Of a stretch of 64,000 nucleotides of DNA, positions 47,698 to 56,936 are shown one piece after another. The notes beneath the pieces were generated by a model that saw only the letters and a program-made list of their open reading frames with translations, searched no databases and was not told where the DNA came from. A program made the position numbers and the translations under genes. Within the stretch, counting starts at the first letter, position 1. Every line of letters begins with the position of its first letter. This DNA comes from Serratia symbiotica (GTDB lineage: Bacteria > Pseudomonadota > Gammaproteobacteria > Enterobacterales > Enterobacteriaceae): NCBI RefSeq assembly GCF_000821185.2, contig NZ_CP050855.1, positions 1 through 64,000 of the forward strand, written 5' to 3'.

Positions 47698-48239
47698 TTC
47701 TCAGCTTCCACGTCACGCAGGCACCACGCCTTAAAATCTGTTCTCCGGTTAACCAGCCCCTGGCTGCGCTTACCGCCACTGTTTACAAAGTCCGTCAGCC
47801 GGTTACACATCGCTTTCCACTCATGTGCCTGCGCCTTCTTCCAGATTGTCGTGCGCTGTATTCGCTTCTGGTTGTCCGTGTACCACATCAGGCCAGTGCA
47901 CCCCACGTTAAGACCGGCGTCCGCCATTGCCTCAAAGGCAGACTGGGGCATATACCCGCCTTCGAAATTCTGGTTAATGCAGTTTTCGGCGTGCCGCATA
48001 TCGTTAATCCAGCGACCGGCGGTCTCGCTGTCGCTGTACTCCCGCCTCTCAACACGCCCCGTCGAACCAATTCCGACCGTCAGCACGCCAGCCGTGCAGT
48101 AATACGGTGTGTTCCGGCAGTCTTCCCAGCCAGCAATCTTTTGCTGGCCTTCAGCCGTTGTGCGTAACGCGCCCGGACTCAGCGTGATACCCAGCGCAAC
48201 AATGGCTGCAATGGAGCACTTTTTAATAAGCTGTTTCAT
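47694..48239 (-). CDS. SAR endolysin, GH24 lysozyme
   Basis: 181 residues from the ATG at 48239. A weakly hydrophobic N-terminal segment (CSIAAIVALGITLSPGA) looks like a signal-anchor-release domain. The catalytic site is WEDCRNTPYYCTAGV, then TVGIGST, with Glu first and Thr last; a Cys stands where T4-type lysozymes have Asp, as in P1 Lyz. Degrades peptidoglycan after pinholin or holin action. Follows the holin by overlap. Confidence 0.88.
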   Translation of the reverse strand: MKQLIKKCSIAAIVALGITLSPGALRTTAEGQQKIAGWEDCRNTPYYCTAGVLTVGIGSTGRVERREYSDSETAGRWINDMRHAENCINQNFEGGYMPQSAFEAMADAGLNVGCTGLMWYTDNQKRIQRTTIWKKAQAHEWKAMCNRLTDFVNSGGKRSQGLVNRRTDFKAWCLRDVEAEK

Positions 48240-48525
48240 CTTCCGGCTCATTCTGTTGCAGAAGGTCAAGCGCCCGGCGCTCTGACTCACTCATTTGCCT
48301 GTGCGATGCCTGCTCCAGAATCTGATTAATCAGCTCGTTGCGGCGTTTTTGCCCCCGCTCGATGCGGGCGCGATAGAGCCACCCACGGGCACCAAAAACC
48401 ATCCCGACGAGAAGACCTGCCAGCGCAATCTTTTCGCTCAGTGTCATTACGCCGATACTCGTGACCATTGCTGACATAGTGAATGTCAGCCAGTCATTCA
48501 GGCGCTGAAAAAAACTTAACCCCAT
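48223..48525 (-). CDS. Phage holin (HP1-type)
   Basis: 100 residues with two likely membrane segments (TFTMSAMVTSIGVMTL and KIALAGLLVGMVFGARGWLY) and a charged cytoplasmic tail. Controls lysis timing. Overlaps X and the endolysin. Family assignment by size, topology and position. Confidence 0.75.
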   Translation of the reverse strand: MGLSFFQRLNDWLTFTMSAMVTSIGVMTLSEKIALAGLLVGMVFGARGWLYRARIERGQKRRNELINQILEQASHRQMSESERRALDLLQQNEPEDETAY

Positions 48526-48716
48526 AGCTGCACCATCTCTTGTATCGCTTTATGCGCGATTTCCGGCAGCTCAATCACCTGACCGGCATCAAGAAAAACC
48601 TGCTGGCTCACTCCGGGATTGGCAGATAACACTTTTTCGGTAACGCCCTGCGTGGTGCCGTAGTGACGCCAGCAAAGCAAATCCACGGTATCCCCCTGCA
48701 ATGCCTTCACTTTCAT
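48516..48716 (-). CDS. X: Tail protein X, LysM-like
   Basis: 66 residues, with KVKALQGDTVDLLCWRHYG as a LysM-type fold and PGVSQQVFLDAGQVIELPE. Baseplate protein. ATG overlaps the L stop. Typical P2 position between L and the lysis genes. Confidence 0.9.
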   Translation of the reverse strand: MKVKALQGDTVDLLCWRHYGTTQGVTEKVLSANPGVSQQVFLDAGQVIELPEIAHKAIQEMVQLWG

Positions 48717-49240
48717 CAGCAAAGCTCTGCATAGAGTCGTGGTGTGTCGCGAATATCGGCGATACTCCAGCGGGCATCCCGCCAGAGATCATCCCTTTGC
48801 AGGTCAAGCGCGGCGGCGTCTTTGTCGCCTTTCGCCGTAGTGTCAACGTCGCGATAACCTTCGAGTACCAGCGCCCTGGCAATCGAATAAACCGCACGAT
48901 GGAAGCGGTACACCTTCACGTTTTCACCGTTGATCATCAGCTTTTCCGTCTCACCTGACGGCAGAACCGAGGGCACATCTTCCAGTGAGTTAAAACCTGC
49001 TTTTACTTGGCCGGTGCGCCAGTCCAGCAACTGAGCGGTAACATGGGCTACCGCTTCAGTGGTGACGTGCATCAACCTGGACGTGGTGATACCGCCAGTG
49101 ATACGCGCGGCCAAACGAAGATCGGCAAGCTTAATCACCGGCCAAAAGTCCCCGGCGCTGACGGTGGCATCACCATCATTAACATCAGGCGTATCACTGT
49201 CGGCAGGTAACACGCGCTTGTTTGCCACAAGGCTGCTCAT
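48716..49240 (-). CDS. L: Head completion protein L
   Basis: 174 residues (P2 L 169), with DATVSAGDFWPVIKLADLRL and VYRFHRAVYSIARALVLEGY. Stabilises filled heads. Start at 49240 with GGGAGA upstream. P2-like capsid order O-N-M-L is retained. Confidence 0.9.
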   Translation of the reverse strand: MSSLVANKRVLPADSDTPDVNDGDATVSAGDFWPVIKLADLRLAARITGGITTSRLMHVTTEAVAHVTAQLLDWRTGQVKAGFNSLEDVPSVLPSGETEKLMINGENVKVYRFHRAVYSIARALVLEGYRDVDTTAKGDKDAAALDLQRDDLWRDARWSIADIRDTPRLYAELC

Positions 49241-49338
49241 GCACATATCTCCCATAAATCAGGCGGTGGGCGGGTGGTTAAAAGACCGTATACGGGCAGA
49301 TATCCACCCGCGCCGCCTGTCGGACGGGGCCGAAGTCG

Positions 49339-50202
49339 TTAATTCTTTTTCTGGCTGGCAGGTTTGCGCTTTGTCGCTTTACCTGTTGCCGCCCTGGTCG
49401 TGGTTTTACGCGCCGTCGCTTTACCTGCTGCGCTGGCGGTGGTGGCCTGTTCAGAAATAGGCTCGGCAGTACCGCCAGTTTTGTCGGTGCTGGCCGCGTC
49501 GCCTTCACCCGTACCGCCATCCGCAGAAAGCTTCTTAACTTCACGGGCCAGCGTGGCAATCTCTTTTTTCACCCCGGCATTAGGGTTGCGCGTAAGCGCC
49601 TCACGGAACAGCGCCAGCGCTTCGGCTTTGGTCGTGATATCAGTTGCACCACGTCGGGAGAGCGCACGGGCCTTGCACAACTTGGCGCGCACCACATCCG
49701 GCATATCACTGTCCGCGACAATCTCCGCCACTTCGTCAAGCACGGAGATACTGGACGATAAATCAGCGTCAGCATCAGCGGCCGCGAGCGTTAACAGTGG
49801 TTTGCTCATTTCTTCGGTGAGGAATGTTGCTGCCGTGCGGTTGAAGTTATCCGGCAACGTCAGTCCGTGGCGTACCACATAGCGCCCCAGCCTCATCACA
49901 AGCGCATAATCACGACAGTCAATCGCCCAGACCATCAGCCTGGTAATGACTTCATCCTGCCGCCCGCTGTCGCCGTCGAGCGTGCCTTCAATCCATCCCT
50001 CGTATTCAGGCAGCATGGATTTTTTCATTTCGGCTTTGGTTTCTTCGGACTGCACGCCGCTGAGGCGGGACAAGTCCATACGCAGGCGATGCAGAATTTG
50101 CTCATGCGCGGTGCGCTGGATATCGGATTCTTCATCCGCCTGGCCCCGGCGTTCTGCCATGACCTTCTGAAAATGTCGTTGTGCCGGTGTTAACATCGTC
50201 AC
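49339..50202 (-). CDS. M: Terminase small subunit/endonuclease M
   Basis: 287 residues. The N-terminal 230 match the gpM family (TPAQRHFQKVMAERRGQADE, then LMVWAIDCRDYALVMRLGRY); the last about 55 residues form an Ala/Thr/Lys-rich, probably disordered tail absent in P2 M (247 residues). Cuts cos DNA during packaging. Ninety-eight bases lie between it and L. Confidence 0.9.
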   Translation of the reverse strand: MTMLTPAQRHFQKVMAERRGQADEESDIQRTAHEQILHRLRMDLSRLSGVQSEETKAEMKKSMLPEYEGWIEGTLDGDSGRQDEVITRLMVWAIDCRDYALVMRLGRYVVRHGLTLPDNFNRTAATFLTEEMSKPLLTLAAADADADLSSSISVLDEVAEIVADSDMPDVVRAKLCKARALSRRGATDITTKAEALALFREALTRNPNAGVKKEIATLAREVKKLSADGGTGEGDAASTDKTGGTAEPISEQATTASAAGKATARKTTTRAATGKATKRKPASQKKN

Positions 50203-50241
50203 TTCTCCCCGTCATGACGGGGCAATGCCCCGCCGCTTCTG

Positions 50242-51291
50242 TCACTCGCCTGCCGGTTCGGCCTGGGCGAACTGAATGCCGTCAATGAACGCAACATTGC
50301 CGTAGTCTTCAATGACGAAGTCATCGTTTGAAGACTGATACGTTGCGATGCGGTTGTATTCCGGCTCTTCTTTGATCGTCCGACGCAGACCGCCACGCTG
50401 GTAGTACACCGACAGGTTTTTGAACGGCGTGATCAGCACGCCTTTCACCGGGAAGTAAGGCGCGATAAAGGTCGGCATGTTGCCTACGCGCTCCTGCGCG
50501 ACAATCAACTGACCGGCCAGCATTTCGGTATTTGGGTTGGTCTGACTTAATGCGTTGATGGCCGAGAAATTGCTGCTCGTCAGCAGGTCACCCGCCAGGA
50601 TCACCACGTTATCCGGGTTACGCTTGTGCCATTCATCCATCAGGCTGTTTTTGGCATCGTACAACGCAGCGCCAATGTTGCCGTAGGTGCCTTTTGCTAC
50701 AACCTTGTTATCTTCATCACGCGAAGTGATCGTCACATTGGAAATGACGCGGTGCGGCGCTTCCTGGCGGATTTTTTCAAGCCAGCCAATACCACAGTCC
50801 TGCAATAGCGGGTTAGCGGCACGGTCAGATGGGTCGCTGTACTTAACGCCGTTAAAGCCAATCATGATGCGGTCAAGCGACATCTGGCGGGCCATTGCCT
50901 TGCTGATCAGCGGCTGGAACTCCGGCATGTGCGCCCACGCATCAAGCTGTTCATAGCTGATGCCGTAGTCATAGTTGACCTTGCGGCACATGTAGTCGAA
51001 CGGCTCCATGGAATGATTTGAGCCTGGGTTGCGGCGACTGGTGACGCTGTTGTTTACGCCAGCCATCGGGCCTTTGCTGCCGATCAGGACTTTCTGACCG
51101 ATCTGCTGGTTGACGCCAAACACGTTAATTTTGCTCAGGAAAGAATCATCCTGCTGTGCGGCCTGCTCAAGTCGCTGCTGACGTGTCGGATCTACGGCAA
51201 ATTTTGCAGCAACAGCTGCGGTTGATACGCCGTTGAGCTGTGCCTGCCGGGCGATGTACTGATCAAATAGCTGGCGGGTAGTGTTATCCAT
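50242..51291 (-). CDS. N: Major capsid protein N
   Basis: 349 residues (P2 N 357), with TTRQLFDQYIARQAQLNGVS at the start and the conserved PNTEMLAGQLIVAQERVGN. Processed by O at the N-terminus in P2. Central gene of the O-N-M-L head operon. Confidence 0.93.
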   Translation of the reverse strand: MDNTTRQLFDQYIARQAQLNGVSTAAVAAKFAVDPTRQQRLEQAAQQDDSFLSKINVFGVNQQIGQKVLIGSKGPMAGVNNSVTSRRNPGSNHSMEPFDYMCRKVNYDYGISYEQLDAWAHMPEFQPLISKAMARQMSLDRIMIGFNGVKYSDPSDRAANPLLQDCGIGWLEKIRQEAPHRVISNVTITSRDEDNKVVAKGTYGNIGAALYDAKNSLMDEWHKRNPDNVVILAGDLLTSSNFSAINALSQTNPNTEMLAGQLIVAQERVGNMPTFIAPYFPVKGVLITPFKNLSVYYQRGGLRRTIKEEPEYNRIATYQSSNDDFVIEDYGNVAFIDGIQFAQAEPAGE

Positions 51292-51314
51292 GTTCTCTGC
51301 TCTCTTTGTGAATA

Positions 51315-52151
51315 TCAGTAATCAGCCAGTTGCGCGTTAGCGCCACCGCTCGCGGGTTCCCGCTGGCTGAAATTGGCGTCTGTGCTTCCCAGCTTGCTGG
51401 TCAGCGCGGCAAGGTCGGAGGTCAGCTTCTGGATTGCCTGGCTGTCCTGCTCACGGGCGCGACTCAGGTCGTTAAAGCTGTCCAGCAGATCGGCATGGGA
51501 CTGAGCGACGTTCTCCACGGCGTCACGCACCTGGTTGAACTGTTCACCGTCAGATTTACGGCCTTTGCCGATGATCCCCATGACGCGCCCGAACCACTGA
51601 TTACCTTCATCGCTGCGCTGCTCAGCCAGTTCGATAATTTCTGCCTCAATGGCATCGGTGAACAGCGGGGCTTCACCCTGCTGATTGTTGAATGACATAA
51701 CCTGCTGACGCTGCTGCGCGGCAAACTTCAGGCGCTCAGTGCCGAGGCTCGCCGGGGAATCGGTCATCGCCAGCCCCATCACATAAGCCTTGCCGTTAAG
51801 AGCAAACTGCGGGTGCAGCTCAATGCTGGAGTAAATTTTCTTACCTTCTTCCGTCAGCTTCTTCATGCGCTCAGAAGGTTCGATTTCAGCATAAAGAGCT
51901 GTGCGACCGGCGAGCGGGCCTTCGCTGATATCTTCAGCACTCAGTGCTGTCACATCACCCATAGCGCCGAAATCACTACCGGGGAACGGCGAAAGATAGT
52001 GCTCCACGTTGACGCGTGCGCCGTACACGTCCGGGCTGTAGTTTGCTGCTGCATCACGAAGGTGCTCAGGGCGAATTTCACGCCCGTCAACGGTGGCACC
52101 AGAGACGGCAACGCGGAATTTCTTACGGGCTGGTTTAGCTGCGCTAGCCAT
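51315..52151 (-). CDS. O: Capsid scaffolding protein and protease O
   Basis: 278 residues (P2 O 284): an N-terminal serine-protease part (RVNVEHYLSPFPGSDFGAMG with the catalytic His, later TDSPASLGTERLKF with the Ser) and a C-terminal scaffold coil (AQSHADLLDSFNDLSRAREQ). Start at 52151, CAGGATT upstream. Divergent from P, as in P2. Confidence 0.92.
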   Translation of the reverse strand: MASAAKPARKKFRVAVSGATVDGREIRPEHLRDAAANYSPDVYGARVNVEHYLSPFPGSDFGAMGDVTALSAEDISEGPLAGRTALYAEIEPSERMKKLTEEGKKIYSSIELHPQFALNGKAYVMGLAMTDSPASLGTERLKFAAQQRQQVMSFNNQQGEAPLFTDAIEAEIIELAEQRSDEGNQWFGRVMGIIGKGRKSDGEQFNQVRDAVENVAQSHADLLDSFNDLSRAREQDSQAIQKLTSDLAALTSKLGSTDANFSQREPASGGANAQLADY

Positions 52152-52225
52152 GTCGATAATCCTGTTGAGTGGTTTCTGTACGGCCATGATGGCAGAGCGT
52201 AACTTGCTGTCTCAACGAGGTTTTG

Positions 52226-52247
52226 TTGTCAGAGGAAGGCCAGACAA
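52226..52247. promoter_or_regulatory. Candidate Ogr dyad between divergent O and P
   Basis: TTGTC-N12-GACAA is an exact dyad lying midway in the 159-base O-P intergenic region, where P2 carries the divergent PO and PP late promoters bound by Ogr. The spacing between TGT and ACA is 14 rather than the published 12, so the call is tentative. Confidence 0.45.
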
Positions 52248-52310
52248 TAAAGGGGGCGATAGCGGGATCGCGCGCGGGGTAATCTTCACTCCATAAACGG
52301 TGGAGGGCAG

Positions 52311-54041
52311 ATGATACAGGACGCTTTTGTACGTCAGAGGGCAAAACAACTTTACTGGCAGGGCTACCCGCCAGCGGAGATCGCACGCCTGATGGGAATC
52401 AATCAGAACACAATTTACGCCTGGAAGAAACGCGATGAATGGGATGAAACGCCCCCCGTCCAGCGCGTCAGCCAGTCTATGGATGCCCGCCTCATCCAGC
52501 TTACGGACAAGAAAGACAAAACCGGGGGAGACTTCAAGGAAATTGACCTGCTGACCCGGCAACTGAAAAAGCTGTCTGACGGACAACCGGCAGGGGCTGG
52601 CGCGGGTATAAAACCGCGCAAGCGCAAGCTGAAAAACCACTTCACCGAAGAACAGATCGTCGCGCTGCGGGAGAAAATACTTGATTCCCTTTCGTGGCAT
52701 CAACGCGGCTGGTATGAGCAACGTCACCACCGAAACCGCATGATACTGAAGTCCCGCCAGATTGGTGCAACCTGGTACTTTGCACGCGAGGCGTTGCTGG
52801 ATGCGCTGCGTGATGATGTGAAATACCCGTACCAGCGCAACCAGATATTTCTGTCTGCATCTCGCCGTCAGGCTCACCAGTTCAGAGGGTTCATTCAGAA
52901 GGTGGCGGAAGAAGTGGATATTGAACTGAAGGGCGGCGACAAAATCGTACTCAGTAACGGCGCAGAGCTGCATTTCCTCGGCACATCCGCTGCAACGGCG
53001 CAGTCATATACGGGCAACTTGAAGTTTGACGAATTCTTCTGGGTCAGCAACTTCACCAACCTGCGAAAGGTTGCGGGGGCGATGGCGACGCTAAAAGGGC
53101 TGACGCGTACTTATTTTTCCACGCCGTCAGGTGAGACCCACGAGGCTTATCCGTTCTGGACGGGTGATCGCTGGAATGAGAAACGCCCGAAGGCACAGCG
53201 CAAAGCGTTTGATGTGGGCTGGAAAACGCTGAACAGCGGGCTGTTATGCCCGGATAAAACCTGGCGTCAGATTGTCACGCTAAAAGACGTTATCGAACAC
53301 GGCTGGGAGTACACCGACCTTGAAGAGATACGGGACGAAAACAGTGAGGATGAATTCCGCAACCTTTACATGTGCGAGTTCGTTCGCGATGGCGAGTCAG
53401 CCTTCAACCTTAACGCCCTGATTGGCTGCGGCGCAGATGGCTACGACGAATGGCCGGACTGGAAACCTTTCGCGTCCAGGCCGATGGGTAATCGCCCGGT
53501 ATGGATAGGTTATGACGCCAACGGCAGCAGCGGCAACGGTGACAGCGGCGCGATTTGCGTTGTGGTGCCGCCACTGGTACCAGGGGGTAAATTCCGCACG
53601 GTGGAAACGGAACAGGTGCGCGGCCTTGAGTTTGAAGAGCAGGCGAAAGTTATCGAAAACTTTACCTTCAAATATAACGTACAGCATGTCGGCATCGACG
53701 TGACGGGCGGTAACGGTGAGGCCGTTTACCAGATAGTGAAAAAGTTTTTCCCGATGGCGATGCCCTACACCATGTCAATGACGTCAAAGCGCGCCCTGGT
53801 GCTGAAAATGCTACAGCTGATCCGCGCCGGTCGCTGGGAATATGACCGCAGTGAGCGCGCACTGATCAACGCCTTTAACTCTGTTCGCAAAGTAAAGACG
53901 CCTGGCGGATTCATCACCTATGACACTGACCGCTCGCGCGGCGTCAGCCACGGTGATTTAGCCTGGGCGAATATGCTCGCCATTATTAATGAACCGCTGG
54001 GCCAGGAGAGTGGCAGCGGCGGGTTTGCTATGGAGTTCTGA
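52311..54041 (+). CDS. P: Terminase large subunit ATPase P
   Basis: 576 residues (P2 P 590). N-terminal HTH (IARLMGINQNTIYAWKKRDE), a Walker-A-like region after the SRQIGATWYFAREALL motor motif, and NLKFDEFFWVSNFTNLRKVA as the Walker-B-type region; the later IGYDANGSSGNGDSGAIC belongs to the nuclease-like half. Drives DNA into the capsid. Its stop overlaps the Q start. Confidence 0.93.
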   Translation: MIQDAFVRQRAKQLYWQGYPPAEIARLMGINQNTIYAWKKRDEWDETPPVQRVSQSMDARLIQLTDKKDKTGGDFKEIDLLTRQLKKLSDGQPAGAGAGIKPRKRKLKNHFTEEQIVALREKILDSLSWHQRGWYEQRHHRNRMILKSRQIGATWYFAREALLDALRDDVKYPYQRNQIFLSASRRQAHQFRGFIQKVAEEVDIELKGGDKIVLSNGAELHFLGTSAATAQSYTGNLKFDEFFWVSNFTNLRKVAGAMATLKGLTRTYFSTPSGETHEAYPFWTGDRWNEKRPKAQRKAFDVGWKTLNSGLLCPDKTWRQIVTLKDVIEHGWEYTDLEEIRDENSEDEFRNLYMCEFVRDGESAFNLNALIGCGADGYDEWPDWKPFASRPMGNRPVWIGYDANGSSGNGDSGAICVVVPPLVPGGKFRTVETEQVRGLEFEEQAKVIENFTFKYNVQHVGIDVTGGNGEAVYQIVKKFFPMAMPYTMSMTSKRALVLKMLQLIRAGRWEYDRSERALINAFNSVRKVKTPGGFITYDTDRSRGVSHGDLAWANMLAIINEPLGQESGSGGFAMEF

Positions 54042-55099
54042 TGAAGAAGCGCACTTACAAAAACAAACACACTGCCAGCAGTGGCAGTGCCGGACAGGCT
54101 GATATTTCTGACGCACTCCGAAGCGATCCGGCGCTCAGCGCCTTTACGTTTGACGGGCCATATTCGGTAACAGACGGTTATGATCTGCTGGACAGCATGT
54201 GCTGCGTCGATAACGGCCGGTATTTTGAGACGCCAATAGACTGGAAAGGATTAACCCGCGCATTCACCCAATCCCCGCTGCATCAGTCAGCGCTTTACTT
54301 CAAACGCAATGTGCTGACCGGGTGCTATATCCCTCATCCGTTACTCTCACGACAGGCATTCTCTGCATTTGCACTGGACTGGTTTGTCTTCGGGAATGCC
54401 TATCTTGAACGTCGCTCTAACCTCCTGGGCGCTCCGCTCAGACTCCAGCATGTTCCGGCACTGAACACGCGGCGGGGGAGTGATCTTAATACCTACTGGT
54501 TTATCCGGCAGTGGAAAGATGAATACGAGTTCAAAGCGGGACAGGTCTGCCACATCATGAACCCGGATATTCATCAGGAAATCTACGGTATGCCTGAATA
54601 TATGGGCGCGCTGCTGTCCGCCAGCCTGTCACATTCCGCCGATAAGTTCCGCAAACTCTATTACGACAACGGCTCTCACGCCGGATGTATTCTCTATGTC
54701 GGTTCGGAGAAGGTGGATCAGGAAAGCATAAAAGTGGTGCAAAAGACGCTGTCACAGGCCAGAGGGAAAGGCTCCTTCAAAAACGTGCTGATCCACGCGC
54801 CGGGCGGCGGCAAAGACGGCGTGCAACTGTTGCCGTTCAGCCAGATATCGGCAAAGGATGAGTTTCTTAACATCAAATCAGCAACGCGCAACGATCTGCG
54901 CGACGCTCACCGCATCCCGCCGCAACTGATGGGCGCAATGCCGGAAGGCAACGGAGCGCTCGGTGATGTTGAGAAGGCCGCGCGCGTCTTTGCCATCAAC
55001 GAAATGTTGCCTGTGATGGAAGCAATGAAGGGCGTCAATGACTGGCTCGGTCAGGAAGTGATCCGCTTTAATCCCTACGCATTACTCAAAGACGAATAA
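54041..55099 (+). CDS. Q: Portal protein Q
   Basis: 352 residues (P2 Q 344), with LYFKRNVLTGCYIPHPLLSR, FVFGNAYLERRSNLLGAPLR and the conserved PPQLMGAMPEGNGALGDVEK. Forms the head portal ring. Ends 10 bases before a hairpin. Confidence 0.93.
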   Translation: MKKRTYKNKHTASSGSAGQADISDALRSDPALSAFTFDGPYSVTDGYDLLDSMCCVDNGRYFETPIDWKGLTRAFTQSPLHQSALYFKRNVLTGCYIPHPLLSRQAFSAFALDWFVFGNAYLERRSNLLGAPLRLQHVPALNTRRGSDLNTYWFIRQWKDEYEFKAGQVCHIMNPDIHQEIYGMPEYMGALLSASLSHSADKFRKLYYDNGSHAGCILYVGSEKVDQESIKVVQKTLSQARGKGSFKNVLIHAPGGGKDGVQLLPFSQISAKDEFLNIKSATRNDLRDAHRIPPQLMGAMPEGNGALGDVEKAARVFAINEMLPVMEAMKGVNDWLGQEVIRFNPYALLKDE

Positions 55100-55109
55100 C
55101 ACCACTCAC

Positions 55110-55130
55110 CCGCCGCACATCCTGCGGCGG
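55110..55130 (+). terminator. Hairpin after Q
   Basis: CCGCCGCA pairs perfectly with TGCGGCGG around CATCC. The following CACTTCTTC is only weakly T-rich, so termination may be partial. Expected place for the end of the P-Q operon. Confidence 0.6.
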
Positions 55131-55550
55131 CACTTCTTCAGTAATTTTCAATACCCGTATGACAGGCCACCACCAGATCACTACTCAGCACGACCTTTAA
55201 CGCCCCTCACTCAGAACGCATGAGCGCCATTCTGGCAGACGCAAACTGCAATCGACCCCGCTCACACCCAGAAGCATGAAAACACGCATAGAAGGCGGAA
55301 AAGGCCGAGGAATGGCAATTAAAGGCACCCCCTCCTGACCCTCCGCCGCGTGGGCTGTTCCCCCGTCACCTGCGCGCGACATTCGCTTCGTTTTTTGTGC
55401 ATTTGCCGATCCGGGGCCAGCCCGCACCGCCAAAGGGCGGAAGGGGCATAAACAACATCAAAAAAATTGTGCAAATTTGTGCACTATTGTGCAACAGAGA
55501 AAGAAGGCCCGGAGGGAAGAAAAACCGCCCTTAAAAAGCAGCTTCTCAGG
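55131..55550. other. Gene-free region, expected location of cos
   Basis: About 420 bases with no credible gene. In P2 the packaging site cos lies between Q and the right-end genes, so it should be here. I could not recognise the P2 19-base cohesive end sequence. A short GC-rich stretch with CCTCCGCCGCGTGGG near 55360 is the best-looking part. Confidence 0.4.
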
Positions 55551-55934
55551 TCAGTGGGGATTGATGGATAGTCGGCGCAAAACAGCAGCAACATCACCGC
55601 TGCTTAATGAACCCATCGCTGCGGATACGGTCAGTTCTTCCAGTTCATTACCTTCATCACGGATATCAATACCATTGCGCTTTAAAAAAGCCATCGCAAC
55701 GAAAAAGGCGGTTCGCTTATTGCCGTCATTGAAGATATGACCACGCGAAATGGCGACGAGATACATCGCAGCGAGTTCGTGAATATCCTCAACGCCTTCA
55801 TAGTAAAGCTGGTTCTGAACACGATAAATGATCGCCTCTGCTCTTCCCGGTTCTGGCATCCCCTGAACGCCAGGCAAAGCTGCAAGCAGACGATCGTGAA
55901 ACGCTATCAACTCCTGAGCGCTGATCCATTTCAT
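55551..55934 (-). CDS. doc: Doc-like toxin of the Fic family
   Basis: 127 residues with the Fic/Doc motif HIFNDGNKRTAFFVAMAFLK (P1 Doc has HIFNDANKRTA). P1 Doc phosphorylates EF-Tu and blocks translation. Overlaps the antitoxin gene by 4 bases. Likely stabilises the prophage by killing cells that lose it. Confidence 0.9.
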   Translation of the reverse strand: MKWISAQELIAFHDRLLAALPGVQGMPEPGRAEAIIYRVQNQLYYEGVEDIHELAAMYLVAISRGHIFNDGNKRTAFFVAMAFLKRNGIDIRDEGNELEELTVSAAMGSLSSGDVAAVLRRLSINPH

Positions 55935-56152
55935 CTGTCGGCCAGCGCCTTAATGGTACGACCGTGTCGCCCCATAATTTCGGCAAATTCTGCATCAAGC
56001 TTTGCTTCCTGCCACGCATTAAAATCATCGCGGCTGATAAGCACGGCAGCAGAGCCATCGCGGCGGGTTATTTCTACAGGCTCCCCAGCCGTAGCTGCTT
56101 CCATTACCTCGGCAATATTTTGCCGGGCCTGAGATGTGGTATAGGTTCGCAT
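55931..56152 (-). CDS. phd: Phd/YefM-family antitoxin
   Basis: 73 residues: the DNA-binding N-terminal half (RTYTTSQARQNIAEVMEAAT, then GEPVEITRRDGSAAVLISRD) and a flexible C-terminal half that would wrap Doc. Sits first in the pair, as usual for antitoxins. Three ATGTAC repeats 13-39 bases upstream are probable operators. Confidence 0.9.
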   Translation of the reverse strand: MRTYTTSQARQNIAEVMEAATAGEPVEITRRDGSAAVLISRDDFNAWQEAKLDAEFAEIMGRHGRTIKALADR

Positions 56153-56164
56153 ATAACCTCCTTT

Positions 56165-56196
56165 GATGTACTTCTAAAATGTACAACATAAATGTA
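56165..56196 (-). promoter_or_regulatory. Triple ATGTAC operator repeat of phd-doc
   Basis: ATGTAC occurs at 56165, 56178 and 56191, exactly 13 bases apart, the last two inside the longer copies AAATGTACAAC and AAATGTACAAC. P1 Phd binds TGTACA-type palindromic sites, so this is a likely autoregulatory site, set close to the antitoxin start. Confidence 0.7.
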
Positions 56197-56218
56197 CAAC
56201 AGACAACGGTGAAAATTG

Positions 56219-56915
56219 TTACTCAGCATCAACCTCGTTGAGCGCCACCATGATCGCCAACCGTTCAGATGCGGGAAGTGCCGCATATTTCGCGCGCCAG
56301 CGCTCAACTTTGCGCTTAATACGGTGCCGATCGTTGTAGTCTTTCCCGGCAAATGCATGAGAATACGCACGCCCCTCCGGGTAGCTCATCCAGATTTTTT
56401 CTGTTCGCACACCGCCGCGCGTCATGGCCTGAAATTCTTTACTGCGCCAGCCCGCTAACGTTTCGTCATAGAGCCGCGACGGATAGCCAGACAAAATCAC
56501 GCTGACGTTTTCTGGCAGGCTTATGAGGCAGGCTAACAGGCGTTCATGATCGACTACGGTATATTCATGACGGTAGCGAGCGCGACTGGTGCGCGTTTCT
56601 GGCAGATAGGGAGGATCGGAATAAACCAGCACTCGGCCATGTTGATTAAAGTCTTCTCTTTCCAGAAATCCTACAGCATCACCGTGATATAGATGCAATC
56701 GAGGCGGAGTTTCCCCCATTTGCTGACCAGCGATCCCGAGTTATTTTAAAAGCATTTTCATCCACATCAATTCCAATCGTCCTGGCTGCAAGTGGCTTGT
56801 GAAACATTACTGCGCCACTGCCCAAGTGCGTTTCAATGTAGGTATCATGCGGGGGCATTTCAGCAATAATCTTCTGATAAACCCCGCTCGCCGCCTTACT
56901 TCCCAGATAGCTCAT
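56219..56915 (-). pseudogene. DNA adenine methylase (D12 class), frameshifted
   Basis: Two frames make one protein. From 56915: SYLGSKAASGVYQKIIAEMP, THLGSGAVMFHKPLAARTIG (motif I region). From the frame ending at 56219: HGDAVGFLEREDFNQHGRVL, VYSDPPYLPETRTSRARY with the catalytic DPPY. The break is at the GGGGG run near 56715, where a one-base change would restore a single protein of about 230 residues. It could be a decayed gene, a sequencing slip in the homopolymer, or a slippage switch. Confidence 0.75.
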
Positions 56916-56936
56916 ACTCTTTCGTCCTCAGCTGGT

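Noticed and set aside
52212..52973. 253-residue minus-strand frame opposite P
   Set aside because: Antisense shadow of the terminase gene, crossing the O-P promoter region.
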